Below are positions 45,167 through 57,339 of a DNA stretch of 64,000 bases, piece by piece. Source of the DNA: Morinoia aosen (taxonomy: Eukaryota > Arthropoda > Malacostraca > Amphipoda > Talitridae); the NCBI GenBank assembly GCA_030386875.1, contig CM059559.1:61394392-61458391 (forward strand). The letters are read 5' to 3'. Within the stretch, counting starts at the first letter, position 1. Every line of letters begins with the position of its first letter. The notes below the pieces were generated by a model. That model was given only the letters and a program-made list of their open reading frames with translations. It made no database searches and was not told where the DNA came from. The position numbers were made by a program, and so were the translations under genes.

Positions 45167-47519
45167 TGTAGCATACCGCTACATAATCGTAAAAATTAGA
45201 AATTCGCTATTCATACTTAAATAAATAAATTAGTAGCATTAAAAATATTACTCTAATTTATTATTAATTATTTTCTACTTCTAATTCGTAATCATTAAAA
45301 TTTTTGTGTAAATACATGAGAGATCAAATAATCAATCGACATTTCGAGTTCTTAAGCAGCCCGTCTGGCAACATACAAGCGCGTCGCCTAGTCCACTCAC
45401 TTTTGCTTGTGGCTCGGTTGCGCGAACATCTCGTAAGTGCAGTGATATTTAGGTTAAAATAAGAGTAAAACCGGGTAAGAATATGTGCCCGGGTAAGAAT
45501 ATGTCGGTGTATTGTGTGTTTTAATCTAAGGATCTGCTCAGTGTCGTGAATTAGGGATAGAGAAATTAGTGTTAAGATTCTGAGATTAGCATGTGTTTTA
45601 TAGAGTGAATATCGCGTGTCATTTCCCAAAACTCCCGCGTAAATTCATATTAGATATTCAGTTAACGTACTGGTTTTTCTCCTTATCTGCAAACATATAT
45701 TGCGGGTTTGCCAGTATCATATCACGAATCTTTCATAAACTACTTGTGGACGAACGCGGCCGAATTGCCGGCGATCATTGCCGATAGCGTCTTGTTTAAT
45801 GGCGGAAAATTCTGCCATCTTCTGTCACTACTACGTGATTTTTTATTTGCATTTTAAGCATGTGTTCTAATAGTATTTTCTCTTATATTTTTTTTACAAA
45901 TCACTTCTAGCAGTTTTTTTCTTAAATTTGTTTAAACGCAAAATAATCATTAAAGATGTCCTTTTTAAATAGCTTTTAATAAATTACGAAGTTATTCATG
46001 TCTACTTGCTAAAGTTTGGAACTTCATTCTAATTCCATATATTTACGTAACCTCACTAAATTCTATATCAATCATCTCAATAAAATTTAATTTAACTCAT
46101 CGCATTCTTGTGACAAAACACCCACTACCATCTGCCTATCTTAAGTGTGTGCAAAGGTCCTGGCGGTTTTGGCTTAGGCCGATGCGTAAGCCGCCGGCTA
46201 AATCCACGCGTAATTTCGTGCTTTCGTGTTTTTCTTTCTTCGCGTATTTTCCGCCTGTGAAATCAACGTTTAGGTTTCCCCCTTTCCTTTCATCATTGGG
46301 GATACGTATTATTATTTAATTCCTTTTTTTATTGCATATGATATCTACTAAGATTTTTCAGTAGGATTTATTTCCATAAACTTCAGGATTTTAATGTCTT
46401 TTTTTTTCTTACTGCTTTCAAAAGTGCAGTCACTGATATTTTCCCCATATTCCGTAGATCTCGTGTTTACTTGCCCGTAGTCTCTGTAAGGAATCACGAT
46501 CTTGATTCTTTGAAATTCTTAAACCTAATACTCAGAATTTAAAGCCAGAGGCATTAGTGATTAAACAATTTATTTCTTGATTAAAAGTCTGTCAACCTAA
46601 AGTCTGTCCTATCTCTTTTGAGTTGCCAAAGTGAGCATCCTAATTGGCTGGCGTCAGACCTGTAGGAGTTTTTCTCGGACTTCTCCGTGTGGGAAGATTT
46701 ATCATTATTGTGTTGGATTTTCAGTAGGGAATGTCTTAATGTCTCTCCTGGAACACCTAATCCAGCATCCTGGACTCCTGTGCAGGACCTCTACATCAGC
46801 GCCATACACACACAACCCTCACAGTCAAATCTCCCTGGGTTTACCTTGAGCTCCGCCTTTAACTCAGCCTAGAGTTTCACGTCAACAAACGCCATCACAC
46901 ATTATCCCTGGGTTTACCTTGAGCTCCGCCTTTAACTCAGCCTAGAGTTTCACGTCAACAAACGCCATCACACATTATCCCTGGTTTACCTTGAGTGCCA
47001 TGCTAATTGCTATTCGCACATAAGCAGTGACTAAACTTGTTACTACAAATCTGAGCAAGTAATTCAACTTGCTCCTGCTAATGTGCCGACTTGATTCTGC
47101 TCACCTGAGCCTGATTTAACTGCTCACTCACACACCACCTTAATTTGGAGTCATTTGTTCTACCTGAACTAAATTACTGACCTGCGCTCAATCATCTCTA
47201 ATTGCCAAACTCAAATTCCCAAATACAACTCACTCACCCTGCTTACTCCATCGCGTGCCGGCCTTCGTCAACGCCAGCCTGGTCCTCCGGCAAGGATTGC
47301 CCACCTAGACAAGCTCTCCGAGATCAAGATCCAAGCCAGTTTTCCTGGTTTCCTCTGCAAATAAATTCCGCCTGAATTCGAGCTGAGTTCCAAAAACGTT
47401 TTCATTTTCCTTCTCATAATTTTCCCTTACGCTTCGAGAATCGATCGAGTTTTTTTTCTTTGCCGTTCAAATTAATATTTACACTGAACCACCCAACGGC
47501 GTAAGATCAAAACCCGACA
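45167..47519 (+). repeat. 5' LTR, 2353 bp
   Basis: It begins TGTAGCATACCGCTACA (a small palindrome) and ends AAAACCCGACA, so it has TG...CA ends. It contains a 73-bp unit repeated slightly more than twice at 46833-46999. Short open frames inside are identical in both LTRs and do not resemble proteins. Confidence 0.93.
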
Positions 47520-47520
47520 C

Positions 47521-47538
47521 TGGTGCATTGGCCGGGAA
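47521..47538 (+). promoter_or_regulatory. tRNA primer-binding site (Gly type)
   Basis: TGGTGCATTGGCCGGGAA starts two bases after the LTR. It is complementary over 18 bases to the 3' end (with CCA) of tRNA-Gly(GCC) as I recall it, so minus-strand DNA synthesis would be primed by that tRNA. Confidence 0.82.
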
Positions 47539-48112
47539 ATGATTTTTTTAAAATAAAAGAAAGAACTAAACTCGAAGTGTTCTGGGGGTTGTGAGAGGAT
47601 AATGTGGCGTATCATTAGTGATAAGTTTTCCCATGTCGTAGTGGTTTGAGAGATTTCCTGTGGATTTTTGACCATGCTAATGAATTTTCTCTGAACAGCT
47701 TAAAAATTTTTTTTATCTTTCTTTTATGCTGTTTTCCTGTCTTTGTTTGTTTTGTGCCTCAGTAGGTAGGGAAATATTTTTCTACTATTTCCGTGCTGTG
47801 CATTTATTCCTGACCCCCGTAAAAATTCTCGTCCCATTTTCTCTCTTTCCGTTTTCTTCAACGTATTGATTGATTGAGTAGGTAGGAAATTAATTTTTTT
47901 TACCTGCTTTAATTTCGCGCCTACGCCAATTGCCGCATACCGCATAATAATTTTTTTTTTCTCTTCGTTTCCAATTTCATACTTCCTTCCTTCTGTTTTA
48001 ACTTAATTTGAGTGATTGAGTAGGTAAAGAATTAACGCAAACCCCTTGCTACTTAATCCCAAGTCATAGGCACTGATTTCTTAATCGCGCATCCCAAAAA
48101 GAGATTGCTAGC

Positions 48113-49090
48113 ATGCCTGACTCAGATAATGAAGACCGAGCACACACAAATCCCATTAGGCTCTCTCCTTTCATTCCAGGGGACGCTCACACCTGGTTCA
48201 ACCAGGTGGAAGCGGTGTTTAGGTATAATGGGATAAATCAGGAGATAGACAAATTCTACGCGCTTGTGAGCGCTGCGCCCACAAAACTACTAAATAACTC
48301 TAATGACCTATTAGAAAACCCTCCAGATCATAATCCTTACGGAATCTTGAAAGGCAAAATCTTGGCAAGGCTTCAGATGTCCGATGCGGACAAATTCCGA
48401 AGTCTTGTAGATGCCTCAGCAATTCCACCTGTCTCTGCTTCCTTCTCTCCCTCTTCGCTCGTGAAAGAACTTCGGAAACTCGCTACTGGTGTTGCCGTAG
48501 CTGAAGAGTTTCTGAAGGAAGTTTTCATGACAAAGCTGTCACCTAATGTGCGGCCTTTTCTATCGCTAGCAGGGCCCGAGCAAACCTTAGAGAAATTAGC
48601 GGAGTCCGCAGAGACCGTGATTAGAAATATCAATTTGCCACGAGAACCACAGGTTGCTTCCTTAAATGTAGCAGCTACAACTTTTAGCCCGTCAAATACT
48701 GCGCCTAGTGAATCCTCAGCCACAATAGATAAGCTGCAGCAGGACATCGCTGAAATAAAGCAAGCTCTTCAAAATTTTCAAATAGGTCAGAGTCAAAGTG
48801 TAGCTCACATTCAGCAAGGCCCAGGGAGATTCCAAAGCCACCAAAATGCCTACGACTATCCCTATGACTATCACTCTAACTATCCTCCTCCTCCTCCTCA
48901 ACGCTTTGATAGAGGTAGATCTTTTGATAGGTCAAATCAAGACCGCCGTTTCAGGTCGCGCTCTCGTGATGCTAGTAGCCAGTTATGCTGGTACCACCTG
49001 AAATTTGGTGACCAAGCTCGCAAATGCGCCTCACGTTTTTGCCCTCGTTATACCGAAATGACTTCGGGAAACGCCATCAGCAACGCATAG
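48113..49090 (+). CDS. gag of the young Ty3/gypsy element
   Basis: A 325-residue Gag. Residues about 1-165 form a capsid-like region ([20 protein letters not shown] near the start, then [15 protein letters not shown] and [20 protein letters not shown]), typical of Ty3/gypsy structural proteins. A Gln/Ser-rich linker with a short coiled-coil-like stretch ([20 protein letters not shown]) follows, then a Tyr/Pro and Arg/Ser-rich part. The C-terminal zinc knuckle is [14 protein letters not shown] with one more Cys (Cys-x2-His-x9-Cys-x4-Cys). The start ATG follows a 590-base leader after the primer-binding site. The end overlaps the start of pol in a different frame (minus 1), a layout the family uses to make Gag-Pol by frameshifting. 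Confidence 0.9.
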   Translation: MPDSDNEDRAHTNPIRLSPFIPGDAHTWFNQVEAVFRYNGINQEIDKFYALVSAAPTKLLNNSNDLLENPPDHNPYGILKGKILARLQMSDADKFRSLVDASAIPPVSASFSPSSLVKELRKLATGVAVAEEFLKEVFMTKLSPNVRPFLSLAGPEQTLEKLAESAETVIRNINLPREPQVASLNVAATTFSPSNTAPSESSATIDKLQQDIAEIKQALQNFQIGQSQSVAHIQQGPGRFQSHQNAYDYPYDYHSNYPPPPPQRFDRGRSFDRSNQDRRFRSRSRDASSQLCWYHLKFGDQARKCASRFCPRYTEMTSGNAISNA

Positions 49091-52000
49091 TAGCGAGTAC
49101 TGCGTTGCCTCATTCCCAGACTACTCGCCTCCTTACTATTCACGATCCCGTCACTAAGTATCGATTCTTGATTGACACTGGATCCAGTGTTTCAATTATC
49201 CCAGCCACGGTGAAAGATAAAAATAACCCCTTGTTGGCGACTTTACGCGCCGCAAACGGCACGCCAATACCTTGTTTCGGTGAGAGAATTTTAGAGTGCG
49301 GTCTGGGATTGAGGAGGAAATTTGTATTCACCTTCTTGATAGCTGAAGTCCAAGAACCCATAATAGGTGCAGACTTTCTGGCCAAGTATGGCATAGTTGT
49401 AGATATTAGGAATCGTTGTATTAGGGACGAGGAGACACAGATCTCAATTCCCGCTTGCAGCATAACTAAAGCTAATGTCTTGCATTCCTTCTCGATTGCT
49501 TTCAAGGAGGAGTGCATGTTTGAACAGGAACTTAAAAATTTCCCTGCATTAACAAACCCTAACTTAGTTTCTAACAGCATGCAAACATGTACAAAGCACT
49601 TCATAGAGACGCAAGGTCCGCCAGTTTTCTCCCGTGCTAGGCGACTGCCGCCTTATCGATTGGCGTTAGCTAAGAAAGAATTCGCTAGGATGCTCGAGGA
49701 TGGCGTCATACGCACTTCCAAAAGCCCTTGGGCTAGCCCTCTTTTGCTAGTACCCAAGGCTAACGGTGAATTCAGACCGTGCGGGGATTTCCGCAGGTTG
49801 AACGCCGTTACTTTACCTGATCGCTACCCTATTCCTTACCTTCACGATTTCAGTGCAAATTTAGAGGGAGCACAAATTTTCTCTAAGATAGACCTTCAGT
49901 CCGCCTTTCATCAAATTCCCTTGGATGAGTCTGCGATTCCTAAGACCGCGGTAATCACTCCGTTCGGTCTCTTCGAATTCTTAAAGATGCCATACGGCTT
50001 GAGGAACGCTCCTCAGACGTTCCAAAGGCACATGGCTGAAATTTTCTCTGATCTCACTTTCGCTTATGTCTATCTAGACGACATCCTTGTGGCGTCCACA
50101 ACCCCAGAGTTGCACAAAGACCATCTTAGGGTCGTTTTTCAAAGATTGTCCGACAATGGACTCCTCGTAAATCCTGCAAAATGTGAGCTCGGAAAGCCAT
50201 CACTGATTTACTTAGGTCATGAAATCTCTAGCCTAGGTCTAAAACCTTTGCCTTCCAAAGTAGAAGTGATCAAAAACTTTCCTCTTCCACAGACCCAGAA
50301 GGAACTAAGAAGGTTCCTAGGTTCTGTTAACTTCTACCATCGTTTCATACGCAACTGTGCTCAAACCTTAGCGCCCTTGTCTGACCTCCTCGAACCGAAA
50401 CGAAAAGGCAAATCTATTGAGATAAAATGGACAGATGCAGCACGGGGAGCGTTCGAAGAGATAAAACATAAGTTAGCTTCCGCGACTGAACTATCCTACC
50501 CTATTGCTAATGCTGATTTCAGCCTCGTTGTTGATGCATCCAGTACCGCCGTAGGTGCTGTGTTGCAACAACAAGTAGGAACTAACATCTCTCCTCTTGC
50601 TTTCTTTTCCAAAAAGCTGTCGCCCACTGAGCGTGGTTATAGCGCGTTCGGTAGGGAACTTCTTGCTATCTACCTATCTGTGAGACACTTTCGCTATGCT
50701 CTAGAGGCAAGGGAGTTTGTGATCTACACAGATCACAAACCTTTGACCTCAGCTATAAAAATGCCTTCTGAAAGACATTCGCCTAGAGAAGCTCGACACC
50801 TTTCCTTTATAAGTCAGTTCACAACTGACATCCGTTTCATTAAAGGTCTCGACAATACTGTGGCCGATTGCTTGTCCCGCATCAATACTGTCCAAACCAG
50901 TGGCGAAATCACCTTCGGCAACATTTGTAATGCTCAAAAGGAGGATCCTGAACTTCAGGACCTTCTCAAATCTTCTAACCCTTCCCTTCCAAAACTAACC
51001 TTGGTTGACGGCGTGTATCGTGATGCCGAGCGACTCTCTCGTTTGTATCTTCCTGCGACTCTCCGCAGAGTAGCTGTCCTCCACTACCATTCCCTCAGTC
51101 ACCCTGGTATTAACCGTACATTGCGTTTGATTTCTGATCGTTACGTCTGGCCAGCGATGCGTAAGGAGGTCAAGCAAATTGTGCAAACTTGCCATGCGTG
51201 TCAGAGTAGTAAGGTGGTGAAACATAATCGTGCAGCACTGCAGAGTTGTGCATTCACCGGACAAAAGTTTGACTCTGTCCACCTAGACCTAGTCGGTCCC
51301 TTGCCTGTATCGCGCGGTTATTCTTATTTGTTGACCATCATCGATAGGTTCACGCGTTGGGTTGAGGCTGTCCCTCTCCCAGATACACAAACTGAGACTG
51401 TAGCACGCGCTTTCTTATCTAACTGGATCTCTAGATTTGGGGTCCCCTTAAGTGTCACACATGACCGGGGATCACAATTCACCTCCAACTTCTGGAGGGA
51501 GCTTAGCTCCGCCTTAGGGTGTGCAAACACATCCACTACAGCATATCATCCGCAGTCAAATGGACTTATTGAGAGAGTCCACAGAGACCTCAAGTCTGCC
51601 TTGCGCTGCCTTAATTGCAGTCACGATTGGACTGATAGACTTCCAGTAGTACTACTTAGCATCAGAAATCTGCATAGACAGGATCAGCAATGCACAGCGG
51701 CTGAAATGCTATACGGTCAGACCCTTCGTCTCCCCGGCGACATTGTTGACCCAAAACCTTTGCCTGAATTTTCATCCGCTGACCGATCCGCTTACGTAAC
51801 CTGCCTGAGAGATTGCATGCGCCAGATCAAGTATGTGGCTCCACGAATGCCTCAGACTGAGGACAGACTAGATTCTGCCCTGCAAGACTGCACACATGTG
51901 TAGGTCCGCAATGATGCTATTAAGCCTACACTCACGCGCCCTTATGATGGCCCATTCAAAGTACTTAAACGCAAGCAAAAATATTTCATCCTCGACAGAT

Positions 52001-52428
52001 TCGGCTCGAGCGACCCTGTGAGCATAGACAGATTAAAAGTCGCATACACTTCTGATCATAGTGTAACTTATAACTCATCATCTTCTCCGCAGATTTCTCC
52101 TTCCACTGAGACTCGATCATATCTACCATCTCAGCTTCCTCAGTTGACTGCATTGTTGCCTAGTCAGCTTGAGTGTAACCCTTTCTATGTGCCTGTACAC
52201 TCAAACTCTATCCCTACGCCTATCGTAGACTCTAATCCTAGTCCTCTTACTGACACAGCGACAAGTCTGGAGAGACCAGACGAGCCCGCTGCAGTAACTC
52301 CTGTTCCTAGGACTCTTGCCGATCTGAACTTGCAGACCCGTTTGGTGAAACTTCCCCGCTCAGTATCATTTGCCAATTGCCGAACTCGGCAGGGGCGTGT
52401 AGTTCGCCCTCCTTCCCGTTACAGATGA
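49024..52428 (+). CDS. pol region of the young Ty3/gypsy element
   Basis: The domains are in the order protease, reverse transcriptase, RNase H, integrase, which defines Ty3/gypsy. The protease motif is [14 protein letters not shown]. The reverse transcriptase has [31 protein letters not shown] and the catalytic [11 protein letters not shown]. RNase H shows [15 protein letters not shown] and [13 protein letters not shown]. The integrase has a His-His-Cys-Cys finger ([13 protein letters not shown], then TCHACQ) and a DDE core ([38 protein letters not shown]). A Ser/Pro-rich tail reaches about 52428. It looks nearly whole, with about one break. Pol overlaps the end of gag. Confidence 0.9.
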
Positions 52429-52458
52429 TTGCAGCGGGTGGACCTTTCGGTCTGCGCC

Positions 52459-52469
52459 TTGGGGGGTAA
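52459..52469 (+). promoter_or_regulatory. Polypurine tract
   Basis: A run of six G followed by TAA lies directly before the 3' LTR, the expected place for plus-strand priming. Confidence 0.75.
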
Positions 52470-54817
52470 TGTAGCATACCGCTACATAATCGTAAAAATT
52501 AGAAATTCGCTATTCATACTTAAATAAATAAATTAGTAGCATTAAAAATATTACTCTAATTTATTATTAATTATTTTCTACTTCTAATTCGTAATCATTA
52601 AAATTTTTGTGTAAATACATGAGAGATCAAATAATCAATCGACATTTCGAGTTCTTAAGCAGCCCGTCTGGCAACATACAAGCGCGTCGCCTAGTCCACT
52701 CACTTTTGCTTGTGGCTCGGTTGCGCGAACATCTCGTAAGTGCAGTGATATTTAGGTTAAAATAAGAGTAAAACCGGGTAAGAATATGTGCCATGTGTTT
52801 TTCGGTGTATTGTGTGTTTTAATCTAAGGATCTGCTCAGTGTCGTGAATTAGGGATAGAGAAATTAGTGTTAAGATTCTGAGATTAGCATGTGTTTTATA
52901 GAGTGAATATCGCGTGTCATTTCCCAAAACTCCCGCGTAAATTCATATTAGATATTCAGTTAACGTACTGGTTTTTCTCCTTATCTGCAAACATATATTG
53001 CGGGTTTGCCAGTATCATATCACGAATCTTTCATAAACTACTTGTGGACGAACGCGGCCGAATTGCCGGCGTTCATTGCCGATAGCGTCTTGTTTAATGG
53101 CGGAAAATTCTGCCATCTTCTGTCACTACTACGTGATTTTTTATTTGCATTTTAAGCATGTGTTCTAATAGTATTTTCTCTTATATTTTTTTTACAAATC
53201 ACTTCTAGCAGTTTTTTTCTTAAATTTGTTTAAACGCAAAATAATCATTAAAGATGTCCTTTTTAAATAGCTTTTAATAAATTACGAAGTTATTCATGTC
53301 TACTTGCTAAAGTTTGGAACTTCATTCTAATTCCATATATTTACGTAACCTCACTAAATTCGATATCAATCATCTCAATAAAATTTAATTTAACTCATCG
53401 CATTCTTGTGACAAAACACCCACTACCATCTGCCTATCTTAAGTGTGTGCAAAGGTCCTGGCGGTTTTGGCTTAGGCCGATGCGTAAGCCGCCGGCTAAA
53501 TCCACGCGTAATTTCGTGCTTTCGTGTTTTTCTTTCTTCGCGTATTTTCCGCCTGTGAAATCAACGTTTAGGTTTCCCCCTTTCCTTTCATCATTGGGGA
53601 TACGTATTATTATTTAATTCCTTTTTTTATTGCATATGATATCTACTAAGATTTTTCAGTAGGATTTATTTCCATAAACTTCAGGATTTTAATGTCTTTT
53701 TTTTTCTTACTGCTTTCAAAAGTGCAGTCACTGATATTTTCCCCATATTCCGTAGATCTCGTGTTTACTTGCCCGTAGTCTCTGTAAGGAATCACGATCT
53801 TGATTCTTTGAAATTCTTAAACCTAATACTCAGAATTTAAAGCCAGAGGCATTAGTGATTAAACAATTTATTTCTTGATTAAAAGTCTGTCAACCTAAAG
53901 TCTGTCCTATCTCTTCTGAGTTGCCAAAGTGAGCATCCTAATTGGCTGGCGTCAGACCTGTAGGAGTTTTTCTCGGACTTCTCCGTGTGGGAAGATTTAT
54001 CATTATTGTGTTGGATTTTCAGTAGGGAATGTCTTAATGTCTCTCCTGGAACACCTAATCCAGCATCCTGGACTCCTGTGCAGGACCTCTACATCAGCGC
54101 CATACACACACAACCCTCACAGTCAAATCTCCCTGGGTTTACCTTGAGCTCCGCCTTTAACTCAGCCTAGAGTTTCACGTCAACAAACGCCATCACACAT
54201 TATCCCTGGGTTTACCTTGAGCTCCGCCTTTAACTCAGCCTAGAGTTTCACGTCAACAAACGCCATCACACATTATCCCTGGTTTACCTTGAGTGCCATG
54301 CTAATTGCTATTCGCACATAAGCAGTGACTAAACTTGTTACTACAAATCTGAGCAAGTAATTCAACTTGCTCCTGCTAATGTGCCGACTTGATTCTGCTC
54401 ACCTGAGCCTGATTTAACTGCTCACTCACACACCACCTTAATTTGGAGTCATTTGTTCTACCTGAACTAAATTACTGACCTGCGCTCAATCATCTCTAAT
54501 TGCCAAACTCAAATTCCCAAATACAACTCACTCACCCTGCTTACTCCATCGCGTGCCGGCCTTCGTCAACGCCAGCCTGGTCCTCCGGCAAGGATTGCCC
54601 ACCTAGACAAGCTCTCCGAGATCAAGATCCAAGCCAGTTTTCCTGGTTTCCTCTGCAAATAAATTCCGCCTGAATTCGAGCTGAGTTCCAAAAACGTTTT
54701 CATTTTCCTTCTCATAATTTTCCCTTACGCTTCGAGAATCGATCGAGTTTTTTTTCTTTGCCGTTCAAATTAATATTTACACTGAACCACCCAACGGCGT
54801 AAGATCAAAACCCGACA
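52470..54817 (+). repeat. 3' LTR, 2348 bp
   Basis: It has the same ends and the same 73-bp duplication as the 5' LTR. It is followed by AATA at 54818-54821 and then the continuing LINE frame. Confidence 0.93.
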
Positions 54818-55339
54818 AATACTTAAACTTTCGGATCTCTACAAAACCTCTATCTGTAATTTCATTTACAAACCATCAAAAAATGATGGCGACAATAGCC
54901 TAAGACAATTATTGACTGCGCAAACTGGTCATCACGACCATTTAACCCGAAATAGAAGTAAATTCATGCTTCCTTATTATTCAAAGGTCCGGTCGCAACA
55001 CAGTATACTCTTCGTTGGAACCAAAACTTGGAACTCTATACCTGCGGAGATCCGTAAATGTAATTCGTACAAAGTATTCAAAAGACATCTTGAGTCTCAC
55101 TTCCTATCAGAATACTAGTCGTGTAAGATCACCATGTCAAATCTTGCCTCCTACATGTAACTAATGATAATGTCATAATGTAACTTGCTTTGGGTAACAT
55201 AACCGATCTTCAGTCTGCTCTTGAATCGTTTTATCGAACATACTGTTAAATATAGCCGATTTGACCTATATTGTAAAATACAGCATAAAATATCGAGTTA
55301 CTTATCTCAATGATCAGTCTAATGCAAAACTAGGTTAAT

Positions 55340-56950
55340 TGAACTAGGTTAAACATTATTGTACACCTAAAAATCGTAGTGTGGCCCCGGCAAGTCATGC
55401 AGCGAGTGTCTGAGCACTCGAGCTGCACCAACGAAAGCTGAACTCCAAACGTGGGAATGGCCTGCGAAGCCTTGGCATCGCATACACATCGACTACGCGG
55501 GCCCAATGGATGGAAAATACTATCTAGTGATCGTGGATGCACACTCTAAGTGGGTTGAAATTTTTCCCACATCTTCTACAACCTCTAACGAAACAATCTA
55601 GTGCCTGAAACACACTTTTGCGACATTTGGATTCCCGGTAACAATTGTTTCGGACAACGCAACGTGTTTCACATCGGCTGAATTCCAAGAATTTGTGAAG
55701 GCATGTGGATGCGGCATATTACGAGCGCACCATACCATCCTTCAACTAATGGACTGGCAGAGCACATGGTACAAACGTTCAAGAAGAATATAAAAAAGTC
55801 AACGGAACCCCTACGCCTAGCACTAGACACGTTCCTGTTTGACTATCGGCTAACACCCCACACGACAACAGGTGTTACGCCCGCCGAACTGATGTTAGGC
55901 AGGAAAGTTCGCTCTCGTCTCGATCTGCTTTGGCCGTCAGAAGCAATCGCGTCCAAATTTGTTCAACGCCAGGACGCTCAGAAAAGATACCACCCAGGGT
56001 CTCGCGCGGTTGACAGTCCGCCGGAGTCACCTGTGATGGTCCGTCAATACACACCGGGTTCCCCGGAATGGACCCCTGCTACTCCCGTTGAGAAAACGGG
56101 CCCGGTGTCCTACAAGTGCCAACTGCAGGAAAGGGGAGAGGTCGTTCGTCGACAACAGGACCAAGTCATTCCGTGCTCGAACACCATCCCCAGACCCAGG
56201 GAACAACCTACTGAGGGAACCGTGTTGATCCCACAACCTGCTCGAGATTCATACCCACCACCTCCCACTAATGAACCTGACCCCGAAACACCTGATTACT
56301 CGATTCCCACCCAGGAGGCAAGGATGCACGAGCCTCCAAGTGCTAGCATCTCACGCAGGTCTACCCGAGCTCGGTAGCCTGTGGTGAGAATGGACCTTAA
56401 GGATTGACTATATTAAATAAGGGGACTTGGGATACAAGGGGGGGTTTCTAATTAAGGAGGGAGAGGTATAATATGGCGAGTAGTGTAAGTTCTAGTTAGA
56501 GAGACCTAAAGTTTGCAACGCTCGATACGGCGAGATCACAGCCAGTTCGTCATTGGTCGTAGCCAGCTAAACAGTACTTTTTTGCTACAAGTGTGTATAT
56601 AACATCTTACGTGGCAAGTGACTACAGTAACTACATCTAAGTTATTTCTAACTACCTACTACTAATTCTATGCTACCCTATTCTATTATTGCCATCTATC
56701 TCCGCTCTTATCTCACTGGCCACATGAGTAGTACACTGAGTAGATCACTAACTTAGGGATATTCCAGAGATGAGTGTGCGGTGCTCGGAAAAATTACTGA
56801 ATAATTAATACAAATTTAGAATTTAATATTAAAAATAATTTTGTACATTTTAAAAGTCTTTTATTTAAAAGATAAATAAATATTAAAATAAATAAAATCT
56901 ACACCGTCTCACGAGACGAATTGAGTGAATCTTTATGACAACATTCAGGC
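55340..56950 (+). mobile_element. Ty3/gypsy fossil: integrase end plus probable 3' LTR
   Basis: Only the 3' part of an old element remains. The integrase core shows HIDYAGPMDGKYYLVIVDAH, VSDNATCFTSAEFQEF and the C-terminal region with TGVTPAELMLGRKVRSRLDL, then a Pro-rich tail with RSTRAR at about 56375. This matches the 'K02A2.6-like' gypsy group from memory. It is broken, with several breaks. Purine-rich DNA at 56430-56465 (AAGGAGGGAGAGG) is a likely polypurine tract, so a decayed LTR probably runs from about 56467 to 56950, ending near ATGACA. Confidence 0.75.
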
Positions 56951-57335
56951 TCTTCAAGCATTGTTCGCTGCTCAGCACTCCATTGCACCGCTAAACCTCG
57001 TAGTGTAAACAAGTGCTTTGATCAACCTGGTGAGTCTCGCTATTTTCGAAGTGATATAATTTTTTGTGTCTAAATTAAGATCGTTAGTCGTGAACATGCG
57101 AGTTATTTTTGTGATGTAATTGATGTTACCAATTTGGAGGGGTGAAGAAGTGTAGAATTAATAAGTGAAAGAAGCGAGCTAACCGGCTCGTGAGTAGCAA
57201 ATAAATTTTATTTGACTGCCTTCCGTGCTGTTCGTAATTTTGTTGTGTGTCTAAAAATAAGGTTTATTAGATATCATGAATTTTGTAAAATCATGTAAAG
57301 TAGGGAATGAAACTAGAATTTACGCCCTAAGTAGA
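56951..57335. other. No gene recognised
   Basis: A sequence like a splice donor (AACCTGGTGAGTC at about 57025) is present, but no open exon supports it. Confidence 0.4.
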
Positions 57336-57339
57336 GTGA

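Larger units (their letters stand above)
45167..54817 (+). mobile_element. Ty3/gypsy LTR retrotransposon, young, nearly whole
   Basis: A 9.65-kb element with 2.35-kb LTRs, a 4-bp AATA duplication, primer-binding site, gag, pol and polypurine tract, all in the expected order. It lies in the LINE reverse transcriptase gene. The two LTRs differ by eye at only about three single positions plus one short replaced stretch, so the insertion is recent. The coding part looks nearly whole, with about one break. The gag has a Cys-His-Cys-Cys knuckle, which in my memory marks the CsRn1 clade of Ty3/gypsy. Confidence 0.93.
44060..55118 (+). pseudogene. LINE reverse transcriptase, C-terminal half
   Basis: The reading starts with INQSLLLGTFPNSLRVARLT and PIFKSGEKTCVNNYRPISV, then QYGFRSKKSTTQAIL, SVFLDFRKAFDCVDHKILL, and HGVPQGSILGPLLFLIFIND, the classic non-LTR RT blocks. 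The catalytic block is TDDST, in a neighbouring frame to the one before it, so there is one frameshift near 44640. The thumb region follows (WLKANKISLNIDKTNYITFS, CKFLGIIIDEHLTFKEHI), then LPETALQMLYRTLISPYLQY. After the interrupting element the C-terminal segment has FVGTKTWNSIPAEIRKCN and a stop at 55116-55118. The style of the C-terminal end is that of CR1/L2/Daphne-type elements. The apurinic endonuclease domain is missing. Confidence 0.87.
44045..55330 (+). mobile_element. LINE (CR1/L2/Daphne-type), 5'-truncated and split
   Basis: A non-LTR retrotransposon whose two pieces, about 44045-45166 and 54822-55330, are separated by a complete LTR element. The first base after the LTR element's duplication continues the same protein frame. 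There is no clear 5' end, endonuclease or poly(A), so it is a 5'-truncated copy with an unresolved 3' end (the UTR runs to roughly 55330). Confidence 0.85.

Noticed and set aside
45593-46872. Open frames identical in both LTRs (also at 52891-54170)
   Set aside because: They are duplicated only because the LTR is duplicated, and they show no protein-like pattern.
57020-57035. Possible 5' exon ending at AACCTGGTGAGTC
   Set aside because: A donor-like sequence alone, with no open frame or promoter support.
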